From: Pyrodictium sp.
GTDB taxonomy: Archaea > Thermoproteota > Thermoprotei_A > Sulfolobales > Pyrodictiaceae
Direction: 5' to 3'
Assembly (NCBI GenBank): GCA_013540595.1
Contig: JABXKE010000002.1
Span: forward strand, 744,050 to 808,049
Length of the DNA: 64,000 nt
Shown: positions 1 through 8,310 of the stretch, piece after piece
Layout: each line of letters starts with the position of its first letter
Numbering within the stretch: the first letter of the stretch is position 1
The notes under the pieces: model-generated
What the model saw: only the letters and a program-made list of their open reading frames with translations
Told to the model about the DNA's origin: nothing
Database searches by the model: none
Program-made: the position numbers and the translations under genes

Positions 1-1
1 G

Positions 2-229
2 CCTGGCGAGAACGCTGAGAAGCTGGGCCTTAGAGGAGACGAGGTATACGATATTATCGGCATAAAGGAGGGCTTGTATCCACGCAAAATACTAACAGTA
101 CGCGCAAAACGGCCCGACGGCACCACCATAGAATTCAAGGTAGTAGCACGCCTTGACACACCAGTAGAAGTAGAGTACTACGGCTGTGATAGGCTTCTGG
201 TGCTGCTGCACAGCCAGTCACCACAGTAG
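2..229 (+). CDS. Aconitase, C-terminal fragment (partial at window start)
   Basis: Open reading frame entering from the left edge. It reads like the last part of the aconitase swivel domain: a stretch on ligand and charge balance followed by V-A-R-L-D-T-P-V-E-V-E-Y-Y, the usual near-terminal motif of aconitases. In the family this is followed by an R-x-G-G-I-L-type tail of about 15 residues. Here it is replaced by unrelated residues (GCDRLLVLLHSQSPQ) and a stop. The foreign tail is read from the antisense of the neighbouring sufB gene, and the break lies near position 180-190, exactly where sufB is also cut. The protein would isomerise citrate to isocitrate if complete. The domain identity is seen in the residues; what caused the break (assembly chimera or rearrangement) is not decidable here. 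Confidence 0.7.
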   Translation, partial: PGENAEKLGLRGDEVYDIIGIKEGLYPRKILTVRAKRPDGTTIEFKVVARLDTPVEVEYYGCDRLLVLLHSQSPQ

Positions 230-728
230 CTTCGCTATCCTCTTCAAGCAGTATTATGTTGTGAAGAAACTGCCTACCATACCGTTTAGTTATAAGCATA
301 CATGTATACAGTGGGAACCCTATCTTTACGCCCTTGGGCACGTAAACAACGTAGCCCTCAACACGCTCCTCGCCTTCAAGTAAAGCTGTCAGCGAGGTAT
401 ACTTGTCCGTTAATGGATCCATAACAGTCCAAGCAACACGCCGTACTTCGGGAATTTCCCTTAACGCCTCAAGGATGCCTAGCACGTAGCCCCCTTCACG
501 TTCAACACGACGCCTCATGACATCTAAAGCAGCTTTTTCATTCACGACAACATAGCTTGCCTGTGCCAGCATCCTTCCATCAAACCCTAGGCCTAGGGCT
601 GCCTTGTAGATAGCAGCTTTACCTGGATCCTCCCCTTCAAATAGCGGTTTGACGTCTACATTGTATCCTAAAGGGTCAGGCAACTGCATCCTCTCTAGGA
701 GCTTAGACTTATCCACTGTGAGTGCCAT
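135..728 (-). CDS. sufB: SufB/SufD family Fe-S assembly protein, C-terminally truncated
   Basis: N-terminal half of a SufBD-family scaffold protein, which with SufC builds Fe-S clusters in the cytoplasm. About 185 residues resemble the family, ending with V-V-T-G-C-A-A-A-P-E-A-Y-H-S. The remaining roughly 15 residues are leucine-rich and are antisense to the aconitase fragment. Family members are usually 300 to 450 residues, so the beta-helix core and C-terminal helices are missing and the product is unlikely to work as it stands. It lies 15 bases after sufC, evidently the same operon. It is either a pseudogene at a rearrangement point or a product of misassembly. Which of SufB or SufD it represents cannot be fixed from this half. 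Confidence 0.75.
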   Translation of the reverse strand: MALTVDKSKLLERMQLPDPLGYNVDVKPLFEGEDPGKAAIYKAALGLGFDGRMLAQASYVVVNEKAALDVMRRRVEREGGYVLGILEALREIPEVRRVAWTVMDPLTDKYTSLTALLEGEERVEGYVVYVPKGVKIGFPLYTCMLITKRYGRQFLHNIILLEEDSEATVVTGCAAAPEAYHSRSTLLLLVCQGVLLP

Positions 729-743
729 GCATGTTACCCTCCA

Positions 744-1490
744 CTAGATACTGCATTGCGCTTGTACGCGTTGTGCTAGCCCGCTAAAGCCCTCTTTACG
801 CAAAACACGCAAAGCATCCTCGGGCTCGAGCCCCGTACTTGTAAGAGAGCCTCCCCACGCTAGATAGATTTCTCGTATAATATTCATGCCAACAAGCCTC
901 CAAATAAATCCTGTCGTATGACTCACAAGTACAATAGAAATATTCTTCGCGCGTACAGCCCACTCAATAACTTCAGCAAGCCTATCAAGCCAATCTACAT
1001 CCACACCACTATCGGGCTCATCTAAGAGTGCTACACTAGGCCTCTGAAGCATTACAAGGTAAACCTCTACTCTTCTCCGCTCACCACCACTCAAGCTGCC
1101 TAGGTCACGGTACATGAGCTTCTTTATTCCAAGCCTCTCCTCTATCCACTCAAACTCTCTCTTAGACATATAGACTTTGTCTATTTCATTAACGAGATCT
1201 ACTAGCCTTACACCCCTGAGCCTGGGAGGAATCTGGTACCCGAGAACAAGACCCCTCCTAGCCCTATCCAAGAGACCTAGCTCGCTGAGATCCACACCCT
1301 TAAACCTGGCTATACCTCCTAGGAGTCTATAGCCCGGCCGGCCAGCCAATGCTGACAAGAAGCTCGTCTTACCACTACCATTAGGCCCCAGTATAACGTA
1401 GACACCAGGATCTTTAACGACAAACTCCACATTGGCTAATACAGTCTTACCATCAACATCAACCTTAGCCCTATGAACCTCAAGTAACAT
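744..1490 (-). CDS. sufC: SufC, Fe-S cluster assembly ATPase
   Basis: ABC-type ATPase of 248 residues, the usual SufC length. Walker A GPNGSGKT lies at residues 35-42, the signature LSGGE at 133-137 and Walker B with ALLDEPDSGVD at 154-164. The DEPDSGVD wording is typical of SufC rather than of transport ATPases. SufC powers conformational change of the SufBD scaffold during Fe-S assembly. It is first in a two-gene unit with the truncated sufB 15 bases downstream. No membrane subunit is nearby, in keeping with a soluble role. If sufB really is broken in this genome, another copy must exist or the join is artificial. Confidence 0.92.
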   Translation of the reverse strand: MLLEVHRAKVDVDGKTVLANVEFVVKDPGVYVILGPNGSGKTSFLSALAGRPGYRLLGGIARFKGVDLSELGLLDRARRGLVLGYQIPPRLRGVRLVDLVNEIDKVYMSKREFEWIEERLGIKKLMYRDLGSLSGGERRRVEVYLVMLQRPSVALLDEPDSGVDVDWLDRLAEVIEWAVRAKNISIVLVSHTTGFIWRLVGMNIIREIYLAWGGSLTSTGLEPEDALRVLRKEGFSGLAQRVQAQCSI

Positions 1491-1736
1491 AACTACATCC
1501 TTCCCACGTAACGAGAATATAGCCTCTTCCTTAAATATTACTAAAAACAGAAAGATAAAGATACTCGACAGATGCTACCCAAAGCCAACCAATTAGGGCT
1601 TGAAGCGGGAAAGCTTTAACTAGGATTTAATTGAAATGGGTATGAAAAAACCATCGGGATATGCGCAGCCCTAGTACCCACTAAGCTTAGCTTGTTCGAT
1701 GAGTCCTGGACAGGAGCTCCATACTATCCAATATGT

Positions 1737-2411
1737 TTATTTGTTTTGTTGGCTCCCACCCGGTGTTGGGAATGCGCTTGGTAGCTCTGGGAACTCTGCC
1801 TTCATTCTCTGCTCTGCTATAGCAGCCGCCTCCTCCATGATCTTCTTTGCTTCCTCACTATACACGCCACTTGGCATGCTCATGAATCCTGTGAACTCGC
1901 CTGCCTCAGTTACAACGCTCTCGAGTATCTCACCGATCTCGGCCATCTCAAGGCCTATCTCTGGCACTAGGCCAGTGAGGTAGCGGCGTAGGTCCTTTAT
2001 GACCCCTACTACGGGGGCAAGACCTACTAGTACGTCACCCATTGTCATTACAGTCTCTAGTCTCAGCGCGACCCTCTCGACTGCATACTTGGCAACCATT
2101 AGGCTCTTTATCATCTTCCTGAGTTCAGCTACCTCTGCAGCGTACATTGCTGCGCGCTGTGTATCCTTCTCCATGTGCGCCTGGACAACCTTCTCGAAGA
2201 GTGCCTGGTCGCGCTCCTTCATCTTAGCTATTATGTACTCTAGCTTATTGTTCTGGACACGTAGCTTGTATAGCGCTACTGCAAGCTTGTGCCTTAGCGG
2301 TGGCGGTGGGTTGATGGTGTTCTTTATCTTGTCAATGACACCTGGCCCCTTGGGCTGGGGGTTCCACACCTTTGCGAAATCCTCTACTCGTGCCAAGGCT
2401 CTCAGCGCCAC
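1737..2411 (-). CDS. ESCRT-III-like (Snf7/CdvB family) protein
   Basis: 224 residues, highly charged and almost entirely predicted helical, with the ESCRT-III core layout: a basic N-terminal helical hairpin (residues about 35-110, many K/R and long amphipathic helices), a middle loop (VLVGLAPVVGVIKDLRRYL) and acidic C-terminal helices. Crenarchaeal CdvB proteins polymerise at the membrane to complete cell division or vesicle budding, and are remodelled by the AAA ATPase CdvC. The short C-terminus ends in a P/G/S/Q tail and I see no clear MIM2-type proline-rich motif or winged helix as in full CdvB, so a CdvB1/B2/B3-type paralogue is more likely. It stands alone: neither cdvA nor cdvC is nearby. 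A TATA-like GGTTTATAAGG lies on the same strand near 2475. Confidence 0.82.
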   Translation of the reverse strand: MALRALARVEDFAKVWNPQPKGPGVIDKIKNTINPPPPLRHKLAVALYKLRVQNNKLEYIIAKMKERDQALFEKVVQAHMEKDTQRAAMYAAEVAELRKMIKSLMVAKYAVERVALRLETVMTMGDVLVGLAPVVGVIKDLRRYLTGLVPEIGLEMAEIGEILESVVTEAGEFTGFMSMPSGVYSEEAKKIMEEAAAIAEQRMKAEFPELPSAFPTPGGSQQNK

Positions 2412-2908
2412 TAAGTCTCGTTAGTAGCAAGAATAGACTAAGGGGTTGGGGGCTAGTAGAACCAGGGCTAATACCTTATAAACCTGAATTCTTTCAGACT
2501 TCGCCATGTCTCTTCAAACGCTCTTGTAAAACTCTCGTGGTAAGGAGGCCCACGCTATTATCGCTAAAGAGGGGATTCCCCGTACCTACAATAAGTATCT
2601 CGCAATTACTTGCTTCCACAACCAAACCGCTTTACACCTAAGCTAAGTACTTCTCACATCGCTACAACTAAGTTTTTAGCCTAGTATTATGATGGGCTTG
2701 CCATCATAACTTTATCCATAATGAAGTGGCTCGCCTAAATAATTCTCGGCTTCCATCACTACACTTATCCATTGTAGATTTGCTATATCCATCCATTCAA
2801 AATAAAACGCATTTTAGCTCAGATTAGTTTTTAGTTTAGTATAACCCTACTCACAACTCCGGTAGAATTACCTAGCGAGCGCGCTAGGCTTATTGGAGGG
2901 CGGAGGCT
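2412..2908. other. 497-base intergenic region
   Basis: Divergent spacer between the ESCRT-III gene (minus) and the DppD-type ATPase (plus). It is AT-rich in its right two thirds. I see the promoter-like TATA of the ESCRT-III gene near 2475 and a perfect inverted repeat at 2687-2709, but no convincing small gene. The 89-residue plus-strand reading frame that starts inside the ESCRT-III gene looks non-coding. Confidence 0.6.
2687..2709. repeat. Perfect 9-base inverted repeat (operator or hairpin candidate)
   Basis: TTATGATGG and CCATCATAA are exact reverse complements separated by GCTTG. The repeat lies about 200 bases before the DppD-type gene and 275 bases before the ESCRT-III gene, so it could be an operator for either, or an RNA hairpin in a long leader. 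Confidence 0.5.
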
Positions 2909-3913
2909 GTGCCCCCTATATTAGAAGTTCGTAATCTACACGTATACTACTATACTCTTCGAGGAATAGTCCACGCAGTCGAGAATGCTAGTTTCGCGCT
3001 GAAGCCGGGAGAAGTTCTCGGCATAGCTGGCGAGAGTGGCTGTGGTAAATCTACTTTGGCATGGTCTCTTTTGCGCTTGGTACCACCGCCTGGAAGGATA
3101 GTTAAGGGTGAGATAATAATTGATGGTCAAGACATTACTAAGATGAGTGAGGACGAGATAAGATCAAGAGTTAGATGGCAAAAGATAAGCATGATATTCC
3201 AGGGAGCCATGAATGCCTTGAATCCTGTCTACAGGGTCTGGGAGCAAATAGCTGAGCCCATGATTGTTCATAGAGGTATGGATAAGGAGCAAGCTTATCG
3301 AAGAGTAGTAGAGCTACTAAAAATGGTTGGACTTGATGAGAGCATAGCGTGGAGGTACCCGCACGAGCTTAGTGGTGGCCAGAAGCAGCGCGTAGTAATA
3401 GCTATGGCTCTCGCGCTTGACCCCCCAATACTCATTGCTGACGAGCCTACAACTGCGCTTGACACCATAGTGCAAGCTCAGATACTCAACCTCATAAAGC
3501 AACTAAAGAGCGAGCTTGGTATGGCTGTTATACTGATAAGCCACGACTTGAGCGTCATAGCTGAGTTAGCAGACAAGATTGCAATAATGTATGCTGGTCA
3601 CATCGTAGAGTATGGGCCAAGTGATGAAGTCTATAGAGACCCGCAGCACCCATACACTAAAGCACTACTAAGGGCCATACCCAGGCTTCATGGTCCAAAG
3701 GATAAACTAATCTACATACCTGGCCAGCCGCCTGACCTCAGAGCACCTCCACCAGGATGCAGGTTCGCGCCACGATGCGACCAAGTGATGCCCATATGTT
3801 CAAAACAGGAGCCACCATACTTTGAGGTTGGAACACACCACGTCGCGAAGTGCTGGCTTTATCGTGAGAGAAGAGAGGTTAGTGCAGCAATAGATGTTGA
3901 GCCCACGGACTAG
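2909..3913 (+). CDS. Oligo/dipeptide ABC transporter ATP-binding protein (DppD type)
   Basis: 334 residues. Walker A GESGCGKST at 41-49, signature LSGGQKQR in the middle, Walker B with LIADEPTTALD, and the H-loop in ISHDLSV. The C-terminal part is the oligopeptide/dipeptide (oligo_HPY) extension with the QHPYTKALL motif and a four-cysteine cluster (CRFAPRC, then two more) that in the family may bind an Fe-S cluster. It would hydrolyse ATP for import of peptides or sugars at the cytoplasmic membrane. The start is GTG with GGAGGG eight bases before it. The gene is an orphan here: no permease, binding protein or second ATPase is next to it, so its membrane partners must lie elsewhere. Confidence 0.9.
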   Translation: MPPILEVRNLHVYYYTLRGIVHAVENASFALKPGEVLGIAGESGCGKSTLAWSLLRLVPPPGRIVKGEIIIDGQDITKMSEDEIRSRVRWQKISMIFQGAMNALNPVYRVWEQIAEPMIVHRGMDKEQAYRRVVELLKMVGLDESIAWRYPHELSGGQKQRVVIAMALALDPPILIADEPTTALDTIVQAQILNLIKQLKSELGMAVILISHDLSVIAELADKIAIMYAGHIVEYGPSDEVYRDPQHPYTKALLRAIPRLHGPKDKLIYIPGQPPDLRAPPPGCRFAPRCDQVMPICSKQEPPYFEVGTHHVAKCWLYRERREVSAAIDVEPTD

Positions 3914-3995
3914 CCTCTTTTTGTTACACAATGAGTTTATGTGATAAACCTAGTTGTATTGCCTTAGTAACTTAATATCCTCATTTTGTTGTAGG

Positions 3996-4004
3996 TATAA
4001 ATAT
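3996..4004 (+). promoter_or_regulatory. TATA box for HMG-CoA reductase gene
   Basis: TATAAATAT at 3996-4004 in an AT-rich spacer predicts a transcript start near 4026, leaving a leader of about 44 bases that carries the GGAGGG ribosome site at 4057-4062. Confidence 0.55.
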
Positions 4005-4069
4005 TGAGGACTAGCATTCTTTGATGAAGCCTTTTACATTGTTTTACAAGACGTGTGGAGGGATATGCT

Positions 4070-5344
4070 TTGAGTTTCAATAATGAGAGTTATGATAAGA
4101 CAAGGCTTGATGAAGTAGTTGATAAGCTTGTCCGTGGAGAGCTTAAGATGCATGAAGCAGATAAGGTTCTTGGTAATAGTAATGCTGGTGCTTTGGCTAG
4201 GAGGCTTGCTCTAGAGCGTATGTACGGTGTGAGCTTGTCTAGTATTGGGAGTACAATACTCGACTTTGAGGAGCTTGTTGGGAGAAACATTGAGAACCCT
4301 ATTGGGGCCATCCAAGTTCCTGTCGGCGTGGTCGGACCCCTACGTGTTGAAGGAGAGTATGCGCATGGTGAGTACTATGTGCCTCTAGCTACTACTGAGG
4401 GGGCTCTTGTTGCTAGTATTAATCGTGGAGCTAAGGCTATTACCTTGAGTGGAGGCGCAAGAACAAGAGTTGTAAGAGATGGTATGGCGCGTGCACCTCT
4501 CTTCTGGACTCCTAGCATAGTTGATGCTGTAAAGTTTGTGGAGTGGGTTAGGGATAATATTGAAGGGATAAGGCGTGCTGCTGAGTCAACAACACGGCAT
4601 GGCAAGCTTGTAGAGGTGCAACCATTCATTGCTGGCAACCTTGTATGGCTACGTATGGTCTATAGTACTGGTGATGCCATGGGCATGAACATGGCGACAA
4701 TAGCTAGCGATGCTGCTGCAAGGTATATACTAGAGAACTATCCTGGCAAGGCAAGCCTTGTAGCCCTTAGTGGTAACATGTGTACAGATAAGAAGGCAAC
4801 AGCAGTAAACATACTCCTTGGGAGAGGAAAAACAGTAATAGCAGAGGCTCTGATAAAACGTGATGTAGTACTTAAGGTTCTAAAAGCTACGCCAGAGGAC
4901 ATAGACTATGTTGCAAAAGCAAAGAACCTTCTTGGAAGCGCCTACGCTGGAGCACTAGGAGGCTTTAATGCCCATGTTGCCAACATTATTGCCGCCATAT
5001 TCATAGCTACTGGACAAGATGTTGCACAAGTCGTTGAAAGCAGTATGGCTTTCACATGGACAGAAATACGGGGAGATGGAGATCTCTACATCTCAGTAAC
5101 ACTGCCAAGTCTTGAGGTTGGAACAGTGGGTGGAGGAACTAGGCTTCCAACACAGCGTGAAGCACTCGAACTCCTAGGCGTTGCGGGCGGAGGAGAGCCT
5201 CCAGGTGTCAATGCTAGGAAGTTTGCAGAGATAATAGCTGCTACAGTACTTGCTGGAGAGCTAAACCTCTTGGCGGCTCTCGCAGCGAACGAGCTCGCAC
5301 AAGCACACAAAAGACTTGGGAGAGGAGGAGTAAGGCAGGGCTAA
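4070..5344 (+). CDS. hmgA: HMG-CoA reductase (class I)
   Basis: Reduces HMG-CoA to mevalonate with NADPH, the committed step of isoprenoid and archaeal membrane lipid synthesis. Diagnostic stretches are present in order: [30 protein letters not shown] (catalytic Glu), GDAMGMNM for the nucleotide, [10 protein letters not shown] (catalytic Lys), GQDVAQVVE (catalytic Asp) and the C-terminal catalytic His in AQAHKR. About 424 residues, normal for archaeal class I enzymes without a membrane domain. I chose TTG at 4070 because GGAGGG at 4057-4062 sits seven bases before it. A GTG at 4055 would overlap that site. It is transcribed towards the thiolase/HMG-CoA synthase genes, so the first mevalonate enzymes form a convergent cluster. 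Confidence 0.95.
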   Translation: MSFNNESYDKTRLDEVVDKLVRGELKMHEADKVLGNSNAGALARRLALERMYGVSLSSIGSTILDFEELVGRNIENPIGAIQVPVGVVGPLRVEGEYAHGEYYVPLATTEGALVASINRGAKAITLSGGARTRVVRDGMARAPLFWTPSIVDAVKFVEWVRDNIEGIRRAAESTTRHGKLVEVQPFIAGNLVWLRMVYSTGDAMGMNMATIASDAAARYILENYPGKASLVALSGNMCTDKKATAVNILLGRGKTVIAEALIKRDVVLKVLKATPEDIDYVAKAKNLLGSAYAGALGGFNAHVANIIAAIFIATGQDVAQVVESSMAFTWTEIRGDGDLYISVTLPSLEVGTVGGGTRLPTQREALELLGVAGGGEPPGVNARKFAEIIAATVLAGELNLLAALAANELAQAHKRLGRGGVRQG

Positions 5345-5382
5345 CACATAGAAGGTGATTAGGAGACTTAAAAACCATGTTT

Positions 5383-5805
5383 TTAGCTTGTTTTGTGAAC
5401 TAGTATTGTTGGCCTAAACGCTGTACCGTAACCTATTAACCCGTAGGATCCGTCGTCACGTATCCTTCGCAACACTGCTTCTACACGCATACCAGTCCTG
5501 ACATCCTCGGGCTCAGCATCAGTGATTGGGGCAACGACCCTAGTTCCATCGTCGAGTTTTACTGTAGCAATTATTAGTGGTGCCCGGTCCTTGAAGCCCT
5601 CCATAACTGTGTAGATTACAGTGAAACTCTCAATAACACCCGTCCTTGGGAGTTCGACCTCAACAAGCTCTCTACTACCGCAGTAAGGGCACGCTGGTCT
5701 TGGTGGATAGTGACGTCGGCCACACTTCTTGCACTCTTTGCCTAGCAAGCGGTAGCGTGGTATTCTTGTTCTCCATATCTGTGCCGGGCTTAGCCTCAAC
5801 ACCAT
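5383..5805 (-). CDS. DUF35 zinc-ribbon/OB-fold protein of the thiolase-HMGCS complex
   Basis: Small protein with an N-terminal zinc ribbon (CKKCGRRHYPPRPACPYCG, two CxxC pairs) followed by an OB-fold rich in short strands (PRTGVIESFTVIYTV and beyond). In archaea this DUF35 protein bridges acetoacetyl-CoA thiolase and HMG-CoA synthase and lets the acetoacetyl-CoA intermediate pass between them. That is established for a methanogen complex. Its position directly after the thiolase and synthase genes on the same strand fits. I placed the start at the ATG just after AGGAGGTG (complement of 5807-5813). The GTG right behind it (5802) has even better spacing. A longer reading frame to 5826 would run through the ribosome site. 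Confidence 0.9.
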   Translation of the reverse strand: MVLRLSPAQIWRTRIPRYRLLGKECKKCGRRHYPPRPACPYCGSRELVEVELPRTGVIESFTVIYTVMEGFKDRAPLIIATVKLDDGTRVVAPITDAEPEDVRTGMRVEAVLRRIRDDGSYGLIGYGTAFRPTILVHKTS

Positions 5806-5848
5806 ACACCTCCTATAGGTGAACACAATCTAGATCTGTGGACTAAGG

Positions 5849-7003
5849 TTATACACGCCTTAAAACATGGATTATAAGCGATGAGCCGTCACCACCAATG
5901 TTTGCCGTAAGCCCGATCTCTGCCTTATCGACCTTCACACCTGGGAAGTCTCCACGAAGCTGCATGACTATCTCTGCTACCTGGTATACCCCCGTAGCCC
6001 CGACTGGGTGGCCACGTGCTTTGAGGCCGCCACTAGGGTTAGCTGTCGGCTTGTCTCCTGGCGCGAATCTTCCTTCAGCAAGCTGCTTTGCTGCTTGTCC
6101 GCGCGGCGCAAATCCAAGCTCCTCAAGGAGTATTATAGCGTTGATCGTGAAGGCATCATGGATCTCAATCACGTCAATATCTCTAGGTTCTACACCAGCC
6201 ATCTTGTAGGCTTTCTTTGCTGCTTGTGCTGCCGCAGGCATAGCATCAAGTGACTCACGATTACTCAACTCGACGGTATCTGTTGCCATTGCCGAGCCTG
6301 CTACCTCGACTACAGGCTTCTCAGTCAGCTTACTAGCAATGTTTTCTGATACTAGGAGGACAGCCGCAGCTCCATCACCTATAGGGCTGCTGTCAAGCAG
6401 GCGTATGGGGTCGGCGACAACCTGGCTCCTTTCCACGTCCTCGAGCTTTATCTCGCGGCGTATCTGGGCGTAAGGATTAGCAACAGCGTTCTTGTGCATC
6501 ATTACAGGCCAGTAGCTCATCTCACGCCTACTGACTTGGTATTTCTCCATGTAGTACCTCATCATTAACGCGTTTAGCCCAGTAAACGATGCACCATAGA
6601 ACAGCTCGTACTCTGCATCGGCAGCCTGCGCCAAGGCCTCTGTAACCACGGCTGTTGGGTAGTCAGTCATCTTCTCAACGCCAACAACAAGAACGGCATT
6701 ATACACACCGCTCTTAACCATGTTAAAGGCAGCGTGTACTGCCGCTCCTCCACTGCCACAGGCTGCTTCGACTTTGAATGCTGGTATCCCACGGAGACCG
6801 ATACCATTAGCGATGTAGGCGCCAAGGTTGTCTTGGTGCTGTAGGCTACTACTCATCATGTTCCCGACAACGAGGGCTTCAGGCTCAACGCCAGCTTCAT
6901 CTATGGCTTTGAATGCTGCCTCAGCAGCTAGGTCAATGAGCCCCTTGTCAAAGTGTCTGCCAACCTTTGTAAGGCCCACACCACCCACATATACACGGGC
7001 CAT
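5849..7003 (-). CDS. Acetyl-CoA acetyltransferase / thiolase (archaeal type)
   Basis: 384-residue thiolase-fold enzyme that condenses two acetyl-CoA to acetoacetyl-CoA for mevalonate synthesis. The nucleophilic cysteine lies in KVEAACGSGGAAV, the second conserved block is VIEIHDAFTI, and the C-terminal GGLKARGHPVGATG carries the active-site His. The archaeal enzyme lacks the second cysteine block of bacterial biosynthetic thiolases in its usual form, which is why the thermodynamically uphill reaction is coupled directly to HMG-CoA synthase. It lies between the synthase (52 bases upstream) and the DUF35 protein (downstream) on one strand. Start ATG at 7003. Confidence 0.93.
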   Translation of the reverse strand: MARVYVGGVGLTKVGRHFDKGLIDLAAEAAFKAIDEAGVEPEALVVGNMMSSSLQHQDNLGAYIANGIGLRGIPAFKVEAACGSGGAAVHAAFNMVKSGVYNAVLVVGVEKMTDYPTAVVTEALAQAADAEYELFYGASFTGLNALMMRYYMEKYQVSRREMSYWPVMMHKNAVANPYAQIRREIKLEDVERSQVVADPIRLLDSSPIGDGAAAVLLVSENIASKLTEKPVVEVAGSAMATDTVELSNRESLDAMPAAAQAAKKAYKMAGVEPRDIDVIEIHDAFTINAIILLEELGFAPRGQAAKQLAEGRFAPGDKPTANPSGGLKARGHPVGATGVYQVAEIVMQLRGDFPGVKVDKAEIGLTANIGGDGSSLIIHVLRRV

Positions 7004-7055
7004 GAGCCATACACCTCGACTATACCTACAATCAGGATAATAAATTAAACAACAA

Positions 7056-8111
7056 TCAATTAGCTATCCTCCTATATAACCCTCTCATCTTGGCGTGAAC
7101 AGCGTAGCTCACATACTTCTTAGCGTTAATGTAGTCGTCAACTCTAGGCGCTTTATCACGTAGTTCGTCAACACGGTCTGTAACTACGAAGCTGTATGCA
7201 TCACTGCCTGCGCCACTACCAAAGGGGGCTACCAGTATTCGCTGGCCAGGTCTGGCTTGCTCTAGCACTCTGGCGAAGCCTATCAAGGCAGAAGCATTGT
7301 AGGTATTACCTATCAGTGGAGTCACAAGGCCTGGCAGTATCTTCTCTTTAGGGAAGCCAAGTCTTCTGCCCACACGGAGCGGGAATGTGCCATTGGGTTG
7401 GTGGAATACAGCATAATCGAAGTCGTCTGGCTTTAAGCCGAGAGACTCCATGAGCCCCCTAACAGCCCCCTCTATATGGCTAAAGTATGCTGGTTCACCA
7501 GTGAAGGCTTCACCGTGCTTTGGGTAGGGACTAAGCCCACGCCTCCAGAAGTCTGGCGTGTCTGTCACGTACGTATAGACGCCCTCGAGAATAGCTACAG
7601 CCTCCTTAGCAGGCCCAACTATGAATGCTACAGCACCACTTGAAGCAGTGTACTCCAGGACATCACCAGGATTTGCTTGAGCAGTGTCAGACCCTATGAC
7701 AAGTCCGTACTCTATGTATTTGCTCTCAACCAGAGCGAGCGCTGAGCGCAAACCTTCACTAGCTGCTCTGCACGCGAACTCCAGGTCTGAAGCCATGGTT
7801 ACTGGCGTCACTCCAAGAGCTTCAGCTATTACTGTAGCACTAGGCTTAACAGCATAAGGCTTAGACTCAGTGCCAAAGAATACAGCGCCTATCCTCTTGG
7901 GATTAATACCCGCCCTTAATATAGCATTGTATGCTGCTTCAAAACCCATAGTTATAGAGTCCTCGTCAACATTCTCCACTGCTTTCTCGGTAACATTAAG
8001 GTTTCTTGGGATATTGGGATCCCAACCCCACAGATAGACTATTTCTTCAGCCTTAAGCCTATACCTTGGTACATAGGCTCCCCAGCTAATAATACCGCTA
8101 TCCCTAGCCAT
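7056..8111 (-). CDS. HMG-CoA synthase
   Basis: About 351 residues of the archaeal hydroxymethylglutaryl-CoA synthase family. N-terminal GIISWGAYVPRYRLKAEEI is a family hallmark, the active-site Cys is in LEFACRAASEGL, the His in YAVFHQPNGTFP and the glycine-rich C-terminal APFGSGAGSDAY is the last conserved block. It adds acetyl-CoA to acetoacetyl-CoA. It is the first gene of the minus-strand unit synthase, thiolase, DUF35. The frame stays open to a GTG at 8141. ATG 8111 matches the family N-terminus, but the longer start cannot be excluded because a TATA-like TTCTATTAA near 8175 would put transcription start close to 8149. The adjoining divergent spacer holds a strong palindrome. Confidence 0.93.
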   Translation of the reverse strand: MARDSGIISWGAYVPRYRLKAEEIVYLWGWDPNIPRNLNVTEKAVENVDEDSITMGFEAAYNAILRAGINPKRIGAVFFGTESKPYAVKPSATVIAEALGVTPVTMASDLEFACRAASEGLRSALALVESKYIEYGLVIGSDTAQANPGDVLEYTASSGAVAFIVGPAKEAVAILEGVYTYVTDTPDFWRRGLSPYPKHGEAFTGEPAYFSHIEGAVRGLMESLGLKPDDFDYAVFHQPNGTFPLRVGRRLGFPKEKILPGLVTPLIGNTYNASALIGFARVLEQARPGQRILVAPFGSGAGSDAYSFVVTDRVDELRDKAPRVDDYINAKKYVSYAVHAKMRGLYRRIAN

Positions 8112-8187
8112 CTCCCAGCATACCCCACGACATTGTTCCACGTCTGCAAGCTTAGATGGCCTAGGAAAGGTTAATAGAATATCTTTC

Positions 8188-8227
8188 TACGACTACAGCA
8201 TAAAACATACTACGACTATAGTCGTAG
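8188..8227. promoter_or_regulatory. Operator-like palindrome plus direct repeat
   Basis: CTACGACTATAGTCGTAG at 8210-8227 is a perfect 18-base palindrome. A near copy of its left half, CTACGACTACAG, occurs at 8188-8199, 22 bases (two helical turns) to the left. The site lies between the divergent HMG-CoA synthase and disulfide oxidoreductase genes, so a dimeric regulator binding here could control both. Confidence 0.6.
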
Positions 8228-8310
8228 ACTAAATCTATGCATACACTCTGATAATTACTCTATTATGTTATTCACAACTACTGCGTTATTAACTGGAAGA
8301 GGTGGCACCA

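Noticed and set aside
2372-2641. 89-codon frame starting inside the ESCRT-III gene
   Set aside because: Starts antisense in a real gene and shows no domain or ribosome site.
4022-4050. TTGATGAAG, possible C box before HMG-CoA reductase
   Set aside because: No D or D' box follows; lies in the mRNA leader.
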